A stretch of 64,000 nucleotides of DNA from Tetranychus cinnabarinus (lineage: Eukaryota; Arthropoda; Arachnida; Trombidiformes; Tetranychidae): assembly GCA_022266195.1 (NCBI GenBank), contig WHVY01000004.1, forward strand, positions 9,317,501 through 9,381,500, written 5' to 3'. Under the pieces are notes generated by a model, which was not told the DNA's origin, searched no databases, and worked only from the letters and a program-made list of their open reading frames with translations. The position numbers and the translations under genes were made by a program. Each line of letters opens with the position of its first letter. Position 1 is the first letter of the stretch. This document shows positions 1-12,594 of this stretch, piece after piece.

Positions 1-94
1 TAAACAATATTTAAGGGTAGTTTGTTTCGAGCAGCGCGAAGTGTTATGGAACAATCATCAACCCCGAAATCTTTATCTAAGAACCCGAGGTTAA
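1..94 (+). CDS. RDFC-family copy 1, 3' end only (cut by window edge)
   Basis: The last 30 or so codons of a gene whose remainder lies outside the window. Reading the frame that ends at TAA 92-94 gives a tail with the same QYLRVVC and LYLRTRG motifs as the ends of the two complete copies downstream, so it is the same family. Its middle differs: the acidic EEIEENGH stretch of the other copies is replaced by an unrelated-looking asparagine/histidine segment. The 3' flank, including a run near 119-200, is also repeated after copies 2 and 3, which supports tandem duplication. Function unknown. Confidence 0.7.
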   Translation, partial: KQYLRVVCFEQREVLWNNHQPRNLYLRTRG

Positions 95-611
95 ATATCT
101 GTATTCAACGACCCAACTTAATGTAATTTTTCTTAGCAAACTCTTTCTCTTTCATTTGTATAATGAATCTGCAAGTTTTCATATTGTCTTCTTAAATAAA
201 TGCTCATCATAATTTGAAAAAATTTAAACATTCATTTTGTTAACTTTAATCACATGATGTAAAAGCTGAAGGTTAACCCAATAGTTTCAAAAGTTTCAGT
301 CTTTGTTCTATGAAAATAAAAGTATTAAAATTGAAAAAAATGTTCTTTCACTGATTCTTCATGATCACCAATGTTAATTTTTGTAAAAGGTCAGTTTTTA
401 GTGAAAATTTTGAAAAAACCATTCTTGGATTTGTAGCTTAAGTTAAAGTTTTACACTGTTTACTTTAGTGTCCAAATGAGTCCAACCCCTTTATTTTCGG
501 CCAATAATCTAGTTCTTTGCTTGGTTCTTAACCTTTTCAAATTTGTCAGTTTTACTTTTGCTTTCAGTGCAAACGTTTCCTGTTCCTAGACACACATTGA
601 TACTTGCTGGA

Positions 612-1487
612 ATGGCACAACAGAGTAACAAACCTAAAAGTAAGTTTCTTTTTTTTTGTTTTAACTTAAGATAAATTTTCACTCTTTACCTTTCATTTCC
701 CTCAGTTACTTTCAAAGTGAAGCATTTTGATGAATATCACGATATAGTTATTGATTGGAATGAGGATAGAAATCGTTATAACTACCAGCAAGTATTTGAT
801 CAGGTAAGTCTGACATTAAACCTTTGGACAGTAACTCATTATTTATACATTTATAGTTGGAATCGATAACTGGAGTACCAAGTAGATACACGAGTTCTTT
901 TTCTGTCCCAAGACCCGACGAAGTTAACCGGCCCTATACCATTGCATGCCACTTCTACAACCTGAAAGCGTAATTTTACATTTTTCTTTTTGTAATCATT
1001 CAGCTTAGCATTTATATTATTGCTGCTAAACTTTTTCCATAGATACAGCTCTGGTTTGCTGCCACATTTGGGCCCTCGTTTTCGCTACAGTTATATCGAA
1101 AGCCCATTAATTGTTGATGGCGAGCGTTATCACCTCGAATACTATGCTAACTATTCTCATAGAGTTTCCAAACGTATAAGTATGGGGTATTCTCTAGTAA
1201 AAGAAAGATACGTTACTGACGAAGCCTTCAGTCGAGATTTCTGTCAACATCAATGCACTGAAAGTCACTTTAAAAGGTTAAAAGATCTCGTTAGCAATAA
1301 TGAAATGAGTGCGAAAATTGCGCCGCTTGTCCAGCCTTTAATGGAAAGAAATTTGTATCGAGGAGCGGAAAATATTTTCAGAGAGTTCAATGTTGAACAA
1401 TATTTGCGTGTAACTTGTGTTGAGGAGCGCAGTGAAGAAATTGAAGAGAATGGTCATGATGATCTTTATCTAAGAAACCGAGGTTAA
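612..1487 (+). CDS. RDFC-family protein, copy 2 (four exons, possible ubiquitin-like N-terminus)
   Basis: Unrecognised protein of 227 residues. Exons 612-639, 706-803, 857-969 and 1043-1487 join in frame; all introns start with GT and end with AG and are 53 to 73 bases long. Start ATG 612 gives MAQQ. Exons 2 and 3 (residues 10-80) hold a segment with HDIVIDW and LESITGVP, which by pattern resembles the beta-hairpin, helix and following turn of ubiquitin-like domains such as that of BAG1; this is inference. Exon 4 carries the family hallmark SRDFCQHQC (C at about residue 147), a basic helix HFKRLK and an acidic tail. No signal peptide or membrane segment is seen. Exon lengths 28/98/113/445 match copy 3 closely, so the structure is conserved and the gene is probably functional. 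The role is unknown. Confidence 0.75.
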
Positions 1488-2003
1488 TTATCTGTATTCA
1501 ACTTAATGTAATTTTTCTTAGTAATCTCTTCTTTCCATTATTTTTGTATTAATAAATTTGCAAGTTTTCATTTCCTTGTATCAATTTGTAATCATAATTT
1601 GAATAAAATTTTAAACATTCATTCTGTCACCTTTAATCACATGATGTAGAAGCTGAAAGTTAACCCAAAAGTTTCAATCTTTGTCATATGAAAATGAAAG
1701 TATTAAATCACAATAAAATGTTCTTCTACACATTTTTAATGATGAATGTTAAATTTTTAAAACTCCCCGGTCAATTCTTAGTAAAAATTTTGAAAAAACT
1801 ATTCTTGGATTAGTAGCTTAAGTTAAAGTTTTACAGCTGTTTCCTTTAGTGTCCAAATAAGTTCAACTCCTTGTTTTCGGCCAATAGTTCTTTGCTTGGT
1901 TCTCAACCTTTTCAAATTTGTCAGTTTTACTTTTGCTTTCAGTTTAAACCTTTAACTATTCCACGTGCTTCCTGTTCATAGACACATATTGATACTAGTT
2001 GAA

Positions 2004-2892
2004 ATGGCACAACGGCGTGACTATTCACATAAAAGTAAGTTTTATTTTAGTTTTAATTTCTAGACAATTCACTTTTTGCTTATCATTTTACTCAGTTACT
2101 TTCAAAGTGAAACATTTGCATGAATATCATGACATAGTCCTTGATTGGGATGAGAATAGAAATCAATATAAATGCCAACAAGTATTTGATCAGGTAAGTA
2201 AATTTCGCTCATTTGGTCTTTGGACAGTAACTCATTATTTAATACATTTATAGCTGGAGTCGATAACTGGAGTACCAAGTAGATACACAACTATTTTTTC
2301 TGTCCCAAGACCTGTTAACTTTCCCAATGTCATTTCATGGTTTTGCGAAAACCTTAAAGCGTAATCTCACATTTCACTCTAGCAAATCATGCAGCTTAGG
2401 ATTTATATTAATTCATTGCTTCTCATCTTTTTTCATAGATACACTCCTGATTTGCTGCCAAATTTTCCCATTCGTTTTCGCTCCAGTGGTTTCTATAACC
2501 AAATTATTCGCGATGGCGACCGTTTCCACCTCGAATATTGTGCTCATTATTCTCATAGAATTTCAAAACGTATAAGTTTGGGATATTATCTGGTAAATGA
2601 AAGATACATTACTGAAGGAGCCTGCAGTCGAGATTTCTGTCAATATAAGTGCACTGAAAGTCACTTCAAAAGGTTAAAAGCTCTCGTTAGCAATGATGAA
2701 TTAAATGCAAAAATTACTCAGCTTGTCCAGCCATTAATGGAAAGAGAACTGTTTATGGAAGCGAAATATATTTTAAGAGAGTTCAATGTTAAAAAACATT
2801 TGCGTGTAGTTTGTGTTGAGCAGCACAGGGAAGAAATTGAAGAGAATGGTCATGAACGCCAAGATGAGCTCTATCTAAGAACCCGAGGTTAA
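2004..2892 (+). CDS. RDFC-family protein, copy 3 (four exons)
   Basis: Paralogue of the preceding gene, 229 residues, exons 2004-2034, 2096-2193, 2254-2360 and 2439-2892. The 98-base second exon is the same length in copies 2 and 3, and the phases (1, 0, 2) are identical. Start MAQRR. The protein again has the HDIVLDW and LESITGVP segment, CSRDFCQYKC, HFKRLK and an acidic C-terminus ending LYLRTRG. The third exon is six bases shorter than in copy 2, an in-frame difference. The copies differ by many substitutions yet keep open frames and splice sites, which points to selection on the protein. The upstream 150 bases resemble those upstream of copy 2, so promoters were duplicated with the genes. 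Confidence 0.75.
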
Positions 2893-4027
2893 ATATTTGT
2901 TTTTAACGAATCAACTTAATGTAATTTTTCTAAGGAAACTTTTCATTCCATTTGTATTAATGAATCTGCAAGTTTTCATTCTGTCTCCTTCAATCAACTT
3001 CTCATCATAATTTGAATAAAATTTTAAACATTCATTCTGTCGTCTTAATTACAAGATGTAAAAGCTGAAAGTAAACCCAAAAGTTTCAATATCGATGAAG
3101 TTATTATGATTGCAACTAATTAAAGATTGATTGGTATTATTGGTGCAATTTTGCTGTTTTCCTGTAATGACAATCAATTTGATTGAACCATTAAACTTTA
3201 CAATTTAAAGTTTTTCAACATTGAAGTTGATCAAAAGAGTTACTGCAAGTGTTGGAAGAAAATAAGGAAAGAAATATTTTTCTCTTGTTTTTACTTCTTT
3301 TTCCCCGTATTTTCAGGTTTCACTTTTGCTGTTTTAATATCATGAATGAACAGTGAGTGGCTGGCATTGCCATCTTTATCCTCCTTTACACCATGAAAGT
3401 TACAATTCAATCAAATAAATGGTTTTTTCTGTCCGTCAGTTACAGTCTTATTACCAATGGAAACACAAGACATCCATTTAGCTTAAAATGTTACGATTGT
3501 CATTTCATTCACTTACAAGATGAGGCTGATGATGATGAGGATGGGAAAAGATTTGAGGTAAAAAGATGTGAAGATGAAGATGAGTAAAATGTTTTTTTCC
3601 TCTTCTTGTTGTGTTCAGTTGTGAGTGACAGGGACTTGGAAATAAAAACTCCCAGCTTTACCATTAATAGCTAAATCAAATCCATTGTGAAACTCGCACA
3701 GTAAATGTAAATCAAATCACTTTCTCCACTTCTCATCGCCATCTTTTTCATCATCTTTATTCATCTTGTTCATCATCAAGATTAAAGCGCAAGATGAAAA
3801 ATGGTTTGTTAATAATAATATAATAATGATAATGATAATTGTTTTGTCTGGTTATAATGGCAATAGTCAGGCAAGGCGATGAGAGACACAGCAAAAGGTA
3901 CAATAAAGGTTAATCATTGATCATAATTGGAAGCCTTTTCTTTTGCTCTCCATTTGTAATTAAAAGCTATCAAAAGGGAACAAAGAATCAGGGAATTGTC
4001 TTAATAATAATCATCCTCATCAAGGCT

Positions 4028-4052
4028 CATCATGATAATCATTATCATGATG
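4028..4052. repeat. Perfect 25-base palindrome
   Basis: Arms CATCATGATAAT and ATTATCATGATG around a single central C at 4040. It can form a hairpin or be a symmetric protein-binding site. It lies inside a CATC/GATG-rich stretch, where such palindromes arise easily by chance. Confidence 0.6.
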
Positions 4053-6560
4053 GAGGCTTAGTGAACCAAACAGAGGAATAGAGAGAGACAAAGCAAACTC
4101 TTTATCATTATTAACATTTTCATTTTCACTTTCATCTAGCTGAGTCTACTTTACATGTAAATGATGTTTAATACTGATTTTAGGGTGATTACCATGAGAA
4201 GGAGGAGGAAGAGGATGCAGAGGGTGCAAGTTGATGGGAAACATGATAAATCATTTGCAGGTCAGAGTTGCTTTGTCACCTTTTAAAGGCACATTTTGTC
4301 ATCTAAAAACTCAGCTTTCATCAAAAACGTCATTTTTTCATCAACATTATTTTCATTAACATCATCTTCAGATCATTTTGCCTTCCAAACTGTGTTTGAT
4401 TGTTTGCCTGGAAAAAAGGGCGATTGATTAACCAACTAATGAATGGTTTCATTGTTTTGACATTTTAATACTCATCACAATGATTTTGATGGTAATCATG
4501 GTGTTGATGATATTAATCAGTTTTCTCGATTTAATCATCTTTTAATCTTGATTGATTCCGTGTTAATGTCAGTGTCGACCAGTTGTTGACTTGCTTTGCT
4601 GTTTTTCATCAACTTTATCAATTTACTCTCATCAATTATTCAACATTGAAAATCATTGATTCCCTCAGATTAACCTGATTCAATCAATTTTAATTGAATT
4701 TTATTGTTTTCTTTTGCCTCAGCATCACAATTAACTAACAGTTTTGGTTTTTGTTCAACATTCAACTTAATCAGCAGTTCATTCAGATGATTTAGATTAT
4801 TCAGATTATTCAGTTTAATCAGGAAACGGAAGCTTGTTGACAAGTCTCAAAATGATGATTAAGGAAGAAAAGAAGAAAAACAAGAAAATGTTTCATGAAA
4901 TGTTTAAATTCATTTTTTTGCCTTCTTTTCCGTTCAAATATCCGTTGTTAATGTAATAACATTAATAACAGATTCTCAACAATTGAATTTCGACAATCGG
5001 TTGAAATATGAATCAACATTAATATCAAAATGATTCTATGATTGAGAATTGCAATTTTGTTGGAATGAATTTTCAAAAGATTTCTATTAGTAAATGAATT
5101 TTACTTCTGTGGGTGTTCAGTTGCATCAAAATTAACTGATTAAGCTGACACTTGATTATCTGAGTTTAATCAGAATTGGATAAATCAAATGATGATATCA
5201 ACTAAATTGATCCATTTCAATGAGTTTCATCTTCAAAGGCCTAACCTTAAAGGTTTACAAGTCAATAGCAAACATGATTTAATCAAATTCATTGATTCAG
5301 TCTAAATGTTTCCCTCAAATTGACCATTCAAGATTCACTGAAACATAACTAATAATCTAGAGATTGAAAGATGATGATCCATTTAGGAATTCATTTTTGT
5401 CTCTATTATCAACTCGATTGGGACAATGTTGACCAACTAATCAACATTAACTTTTCAAGTCAATCAAGCAACAAATCAGTTAAGCTAATTAAAAGTGAAA
5501 AGTCAACATTAAAGTTATCATGGAAAGTCAACAATTATCAACTAAAATTGAACTGCAAATGAAATGGTTTGGTTAAGGTCAACAGGCTGGGTCAATGTTG
5601 AATTTCATCGAGTCTATGTGACTGACCTTTATCCTGATAACATTTATTTTTAGCTTCACTTGACCTGTCATTGAGATAAATTGCAAGATGTAAACAGGCA
5701 GCAAAACACCCAAAATGTGACTTTTTTTCACTCGTATTTTCATTTTTACCTTTTCACCATTTTTCAATGGCTTTGCAGTTGAAAAACGACTTCAACTTAA
5801 AGGCGATGAGGACGATGATGATCAAGATGAGGGTAAAGAGCAACAAGATGAAGCATCCTTTTCCTGCCATCTTCAAGTGATTTATGATTAATCCATTGTT
5901 ATGGACAACATTCACAAACTCAAAAGGAAACAAGCAAAACCATTGATTAAGTCACTTTTTTCATTTCAACTTGAGATTTCCCATTTTTTATACTTTCCTT
6001 GATCAACTTAATCAACAGTTGTTCAGCTGTTTAACAATCTCAACAGTTATCCAGGTGAAAATGGTTACTCAATGGTTTTGATTCAAGAGGATCTTTTATC
6101 ATTTGCGGTTTGGACAATTCTTGCTTCTTTTATCGACAATTTGGATTGTTTCAGACTTGACTTTTCACTTTGAAAATTGAAATGTTTAATTATAATTGTA
6201 ATCTGATTTTTTAAACATTTTTTTTAATCATGTTTCTTTGCTTTGGCGTAAGTCGGCAATGTATCTTTGCAAATGGTTACAAGTTTTTTTAATGAATTTC
6301 ATGAGTTGAATAGATTATATGAGAATCTTTTTTCGTCGGATGAAAGGCACTTTTTGTTTCCCACTAAATTGAGTTACGCCACAATTATACCTTTACACTG
6401 TTTATTATCACAATTATCATTTATTGTTATCATCAGTTTCACTCACTATTTGCACGCAGTTAATTTAGACTGACCTTCATCATCGCCATTGATCTGACCT
6501 CTAGAGCCATTGGTTGACCCGCCTATCACCTAATGGATGATGTTGCATTGCTGTTGCTAA

Positions 6561-6580
6561 TGATGATGATGATGATGATG
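6561..6580. repeat. TGA/GAT trinucleotide microsatellite
   Basis: An uninterrupted run of about seven TGA repeats in non-coding DNA, one of several GAT-rich tracts in the region. Confidence 0.8.
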
Positions 6581-7786
6581 GTAATACCAGTAGCCGTGAT
6601 ATTTGTGAATTGATCATCACCATCATCTTTACCATCAGTTTGCGTGAAAACTGAATCAAATGTTATTGGATAAGAAAATTTTTCAGTTTTTCTTTTTTTT
6701 TCTCTTTTTCTATTCCAAGTTCATTTTTTGGTCTCTTTTGTTTTCATTACAGATAATTGATGAGATGATGATGAAGATGAAAAAGAATAGGTTAAAAGTC
6801 AAGTTAATTACAATTGGATTGCAATTAATTGCTGTATTTCCTTGCCATCAACAACATCATCATTAATCTTGTAGACACATTTTTTACTGTTTGGGTTTTA
6901 TTTTTACAAGTAACTCCAAGTTTACTGGTTATAAAACACATTTTACATTGTTACATGAATTGTCTTGTCTTTTACCGATCAATACTTTTAATTGTGACTT
7001 CAATCAATCAGTGTTAAAATGATTAAAGAAGGAATTAACTGATTGGAAATTTGAGAAATTGAAAAAATTTCATCTTCCTTAAACTGGTCAAACGACATTC
7101 AGGCTTTTCTGGAAACCGAAAATCTCTGCCAACAATTTATATTCAATATTCACTAAACAAGTGATCTTGACTTTGAACTTCGACTTGAAATCGACTTGAA
7201 AAGTACAAATGCAAGATTCTGACATCGGTGACTCGAAAAAAACCAGAAAATCGATCTTCAATTTCCTCAAAATTTTCTGGTTTTGATAGCAATCTTTAGT
7301 CTCAATAGCAACTCCTGACATTTGGGTTTCAATTATTTTTACATTGTATTTCAATTATTAAGATGTGATCTGATTGTGTTTGAAACATTAATTGTATGTT
7401 TAAAGAAATTGACAATTTAATGGTGTTTAGTTAATTATAACCTTTTTGTGTCACTTTATCTGGTTTACTGGATTCAACCTTTACCTTTTACTTGGATTCA
7501 TTGTTGATTCTGGTTTTGTGTTTATTCATTAATATTTTTGTTACAATTTATTCAAGTTAATTGCTTCAGTAATGATTACAAATTGTTAAGTTGGTTATAC
7601 TGATGGACGAGAAAAAAGTTAATTATGGCAACAACAACAGCTAAATACAAATTATTTGACGTTAATATACATTATCAACATGGGAGGTCAATTTTTATAT
7701 TATTTATGTATAAAAATGCCCTTAAGGTCCTTAACACTCTTGGTGTCTTCTTAAGATGTTTCATTATGGCAAAGGTTGAATAAAAG

Positions 7787-7822
7787 ATGATTATGATGAT
7801 GATCATGTTGATCATAATCATC
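7787..7822. repeat. Imperfect inverted repeat
   Basis: Arms GATGATTATGAT (7787-7798) and ATCATAATCATC (7811-7822) are exact reverse complements separated by 12 bases. No gene is nearby; role unknown. Confidence 0.5.
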
Positions 7823-10800
7823 ATCATTCTTGTCAAATTTGGAACCCTATTAATCCTTCAATTTGTGTCTTGAACCGATATTAATTTGATTTTTATGTAT
7901 ATTCAAGATTCACTCACAATTTCACTTTGGGTTCCTTTTGTATTCAATGATAACCTTTTTTTATTTTCTTACCTTTAAGGTAAATATCATTATCAAATTG
8001 GCAAACAGTTTAGTCCTAATCTTTACAATCAATAATCGTTAATGGTAAAGAGAATGAGGTTTTACAAAATTAAATTAAAATAATCATTTGCAATTCATAT
8101 TTTGGGTAAACATTGTCTGTTCAACATTTAAAGTAACTCTAATATCATCAACCTGATTCACTCAATGTTTCAACCAAAGCCAAATTAGTCTTTAATAACC
8201 TGGCAATTAGTTTAAGTTTAGTGGTTAGTTAAAGGTTAAATGAACGCAATAAGGTAATTGTACTAATTATATTGAAAACAATTATCTTGACCAAGTAAAA
8301 GCTGTGAGCTTTGTCGACTTTCATCCAGGATCTGGTTAATTTTGCATCTTTTACCAATCAAATTTTTCCCCATTCAATTTGATTCCAATTGTTTAATGGA
8401 GGGAAAATCAGAAAATGTATCTTCTTTGGACCGACTGAGAGTTGCTGTTTCAGGTCGACTGAGGTCGACGAGCCTCACAGGTTCATCAATCACACAAGAT
8501 GAAAAATCATGTAACTTGAGTCAAAGAAATAAAATGAAAAGCATTTCAACCAATTCTGGTTTTGGGTTAAATCTCGAGATTGATTTGTGTAGAGACTTCA
8601 GGCTTTCAGACTCATTTCGCGATTGTTGGTCCAAATCTGATCATTTGATCAAGTTCATAACATTTGGTAAATTGACAATTAAAGATAATTTAATCTTTAC
8701 TGTTTCTTGAAGATGTTTGGTTATGACCGTTTGAGAGTCGGTTGACTTTAATTTACATTTTATTTTGTTCAATTTTTGCACCAATATTTGAATCTGATTA
8801 CAGTGATTAGGGAATTAATGATTTTTATTGATTTTATATTAAATTTTGAGTCCATTTAATGGAATTATTGAGATTTTTTTAAAAGAGGATTGTCAAGGTT
8901 AAAAGTCAATCAAAGATTAACATTGAACATTTGATTTTCCCTTGATTTTCATGTGTTATTTCAGTTAAACATCACTGGAACCTCAGTTGGATATCTTTGA
9001 CTTGTTTCTCATCTTCAACCTCTTCTCATCATGATCATCCTGTATCACTTGAATATCTTTACATATGGATAAATTATACACTGACAGAATTAAAGTCGTG
9101 CCAAGTCAAAGGTGGCTGTTTAATCAAACCTCAATCTTTCAGCTCAACATGATACTCATCCATCTATCTAACAGATAGAGTAATGAACACAGAGAGACTC
9201 ACCCATTACCATTATTATATTATTGTTATTATAATCATTCTCATTGCTATTCCCATTTTCATGATAAAAATACTACCAACAACAAAGCAACTTAACAATG
9301 AAACTCTTTTTTTTGCTTCATCTTCATATTTTTTCCTCTCAATCTCATCATTCTTTTAATCATTTCTTTTCATCTTTTTTTACTACAACATTGCTATTTG
9401 ATTCATCACTTTATTGACCATGATTGAGTGTATCAATCCATTCAAATTTATTAATTATTGTTATTCCTCCAACAATCGATTGAAACAGATCATTGCTTCA
9501 ACTTTATCAACAGTTATCAGGGAAACCCAAAAGTCTTTCTTGACTTCAAAATAGTAAAATTTGATACAATTTTTTCCATTTTTTATAAAATGTTTAATAT
9601 TTGCTCTTCAATTTGCACCTAATTTCATGAACATTGATTAACATTGAATGTAAGCTCAAAGAGGGTGAAGATGTTTGATCTGATTTGGTCTGCATTTGCA
9701 TTTATTTATATCTTATTTTGATTTTGTTTATTATTCTTGTTGGGTTTTCATTGAAGATTCAATGTAAATGGATATCGAATGATTGTGAGTGTAAAGGTGG
9801 CAAAGGAACACCTTTTTTAATGGAAATGGCCTGAGGTAAGTCTAATAGAGTATAATGAGATTCTTTTCGCTTCTTTTTTCGTCATTTCTTCTGTTCTTTC
9901 AACTCTAATCTCGCTCATCTTGACGCTGATCGTGCTTGACAAGATTGGCCAAAAAAGAAACAAAAAAATCATAAATAAAGTGAAGATAAATGCTCTTCTT
10001 TTAACCTTTGCTTTTTCACCTTATCTTTTTTTCGCCATCTTTTTCCTTCTTCTCAGTGTCATTTTTAGCTTCTCTGTGGTTCCAGGTTTCGCTTAATTTT
10101 GTGCCGCAATTTGCTTCACTTGAACAAATCATAAATTCATCAAAATTAATGATCGTAAATGATGTTAAACGTTACTAATCTGGTAAAATGATAAACACCT
10201 AAAAAGAGATGTTGAACCAGAATCTATTTGTAATTGACTTTGGACATGAAAGCAAAGTGACTTTTTAATATTCAAAGAGTAACTCTTATCATCTGGTGAT
10301 TCTGATTGTAAGCTGTTGCAGGAAACTTTACTCAGTCTTTTCATTCTTGTGTAAATTTATGCATCTCAAATCAGATCATTATTTTGCTAATTAAAATGAG
10401 GTAAAAGAAACGGTTTTCACTAGAATTAATTACACATTGATTATAGAATTGAACAAAAACTACAAAAGCATCTTCCAAACCCTTAAAGGTAAATGAAAAT
10501 TATCCAATTGCAATTAAACCCAATTCAAGTGGTTAAACAATTTTCAAATTAAATTCTTGACTCTAACCTTTTTAAACATTAATCTCCTATTTGATTGACC
10601 CTTTTCCCGTTCAATGCAATTTGAATTAATTGTTGCAACAATCAAAGTCTCCCATGAAAATGAAATGCTAGATTGATGTGAACCATCACACAATTTAAAT
10701 TGTTTTATCACTTTACCTTTATATCATAAATTGCTTCATCTTTACAACTAATTAGCTTCAAACCTTGCGGCAATTTCAATTGAATATGTAAACTATTATT

Positions 10801-12537
10801 TCCATTTGAAATTAATCTAATTACATATAAAATATAAGATTGTTGCAGTTGTAAGAATGATTCCAATTAAATGAACAGTTTTCAATCAAAAATTGAAATG
10901 CGATTAGACTTTTTTCTAGGTTAACCATTTGGTTATAATTGTTTCAAATGGCTTTGATTATGGCTACAGTTTCGAGGGTATTTAAGGTAACTAAAACAAT
11001 TGAATCGACATCAATATAAATCATCTGATAACACTCAAAGACATTGCCATTAGCCTTCTTTGGTTTCCTTTTTCATTGTTTATTGAACTTTTTTTTCTCA
11101 ATCCATTTTGACACTTAAAAACAAGACAACTTAAATGTCAACTAATATTGTCTTTTAAATCAATCAATCGTAATTTGTTGTTTAATTTAATTGGTTGACG
11201 TTTTGTTTTTCACCAAATGCTTGGACTAAAGATTTAGATGGAGATTCCTGGTTCACAGTAAGTCTCATTGTATCTTGCTCATCATCTTATTACTGTTGTT
11301 GTTGACTCAATTTTACCCCAAAAAAAGGACCCAAATTATGTAACATCATATCCATTTATCTCTCAATTTATTACTTTTGACTCTTCTTCTTGTGTTTTCA
11401 TTGTTTGTCCTGCATTTGATTGCTGTCTTTAAATCAAAAGCTTTTAACTTAATGAACCATCTAAAAAGCTTAACCAGTTAACAACAGTTAATAACAATGA
11501 GAGTAACAAATATTAACAACAATCAAGATGAGTTATTTTGGGTTTAGAGGGAAATGAATTTTCATTTTCACCAGGTTAAAGATTCTGTTGATTCTGGGTA
11601 AAATGGATTGATCAAGATGATCCAGTCTGAGTTGGATTTAAGGTAACTTCAATTGGTTTCAACCTATTGAATTGTGTTTTGCTTGATGGCTAAGTAAACA
11701 AACCCTTAACCAGCATAGAAACCGTTGACCAGAGCAAATTGTTTCTCATTTTAGTTTCTGGTTTAACCCTGATTTTGGTTCAACAAGAATCATTATTCAA
11801 TGATTGATCAAACTAGAAGAAGGTTGTTATTTTATATGATTGTGAACACAAGTATAAAATAAGGTAAAAAAAATGTTATCCAAAATGACCTGAGGAGAAA
11901 GGCGTAAATAAAATAAGTGAAAATCGATTAATGGTTAGCTTTTTTTGCGTTCTTGTGAATAAATATAAAAAAATGGTTCCTTTTTCCTCTATTTTCAACA
12001 TTTCAATTTCATTTGATTTCAGTTGTTTGTTCATCTTTCAATCAGTTTACTGGTCCAATGGATACAGCCTATTGAACATTAAAAATGATACAAAAAAACT
12101 GGATTTAATGTTTTATCAAAAATCCCTTTTTCACAATGTTAACATTTAATATCATGTTTGTATTATTTATTTAATGTCTGCTAAATAAATTGGACAATGA
12201 ATACACAATTTTTATTGTCTCGTTCATTTCATTTGCAATTTAACATTACATTTATCGTGAAAACTGTCCGTTGTTTATTTCAATGTTTACCACTCAATTT
12301 ACCAATTTGCTTGGAGTTTAGATGGTCAGACATTTATGATCAACTCTGATCGTAATTTAATTTAATTCATTATTTTGAAATGTTGATATTAAACTGGTAA
12401 AGTTGTTTGATGAAACCTTTGTGAAGCTATTGGCGCTATCTGGAAGGTAAAAAGTTAAACAGTCAGGGAAATAGATATAAATACAAAATGTAATCAAAAT
12501 AAAAAACAAATAATGGAAATAAAATAAATGTCGATTG

Positions 12538-12543
12538 TTTATT
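12538..12543 (-). terminator. Candidate polyadenylation signal of PRIM1
   Basis: AATAAA on the minus strand about 50 bases past the primase stop codon. Confidence 0.5.
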
Positions 12544-12594
12544 AAAATTTCAACGATTATAGAAATATTTCGAGTTTATAAAAAGTTTGCCTTT

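Larger units (their letters stand above)
1..3090. repeat. Tandem gene duplication with a period of about 1.4 kb
   Basis: The three RDFC stop codons lie at 94, 1487 and 2892, giving periods of 1393 and 1405 bases. Homology is not limited to exons: the 3' flanks and the upstream stretches are recognisably the same in successive units, so whole gene units were duplicated. Similarity fades near 3090, where the third 3' flank stops matching. Confidence 0.8.
3091..12594. other. Gene-poor AT-rich region, no convincing gene
   Basis: About 9.5 kb in which I see no recognisable protein. Open frames exist (for example 3357-3587, 8342-8710 and 11931-12149), but none has a recognisable domain, and they read as chance stretches in AT-rich DNA. 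The sequence is rich in short GATGATG and CATCATC tracts, TCAATCAA-like words and small palindromes (4028-4052, 7787-7822). It could be regulatory DNA or introns of a gene whose exons lie outside; that is a guess. Confidence 0.5.

Noticed and set aside
3357..3587. 76-codon frame ending in an acidic tail as a small gene
   Set aside because: The acidic end is just a GATGAGGATG-rich tract; no splice partner or homologue is seen.
8342..8710. 122-codon frame as a gene
   Set aside because: No recognisable domain, no paralogue in the window, low-complexity Ser/Lys-rich content, and such lengths are expected by chance in several kilobases of AT-rich DNA.
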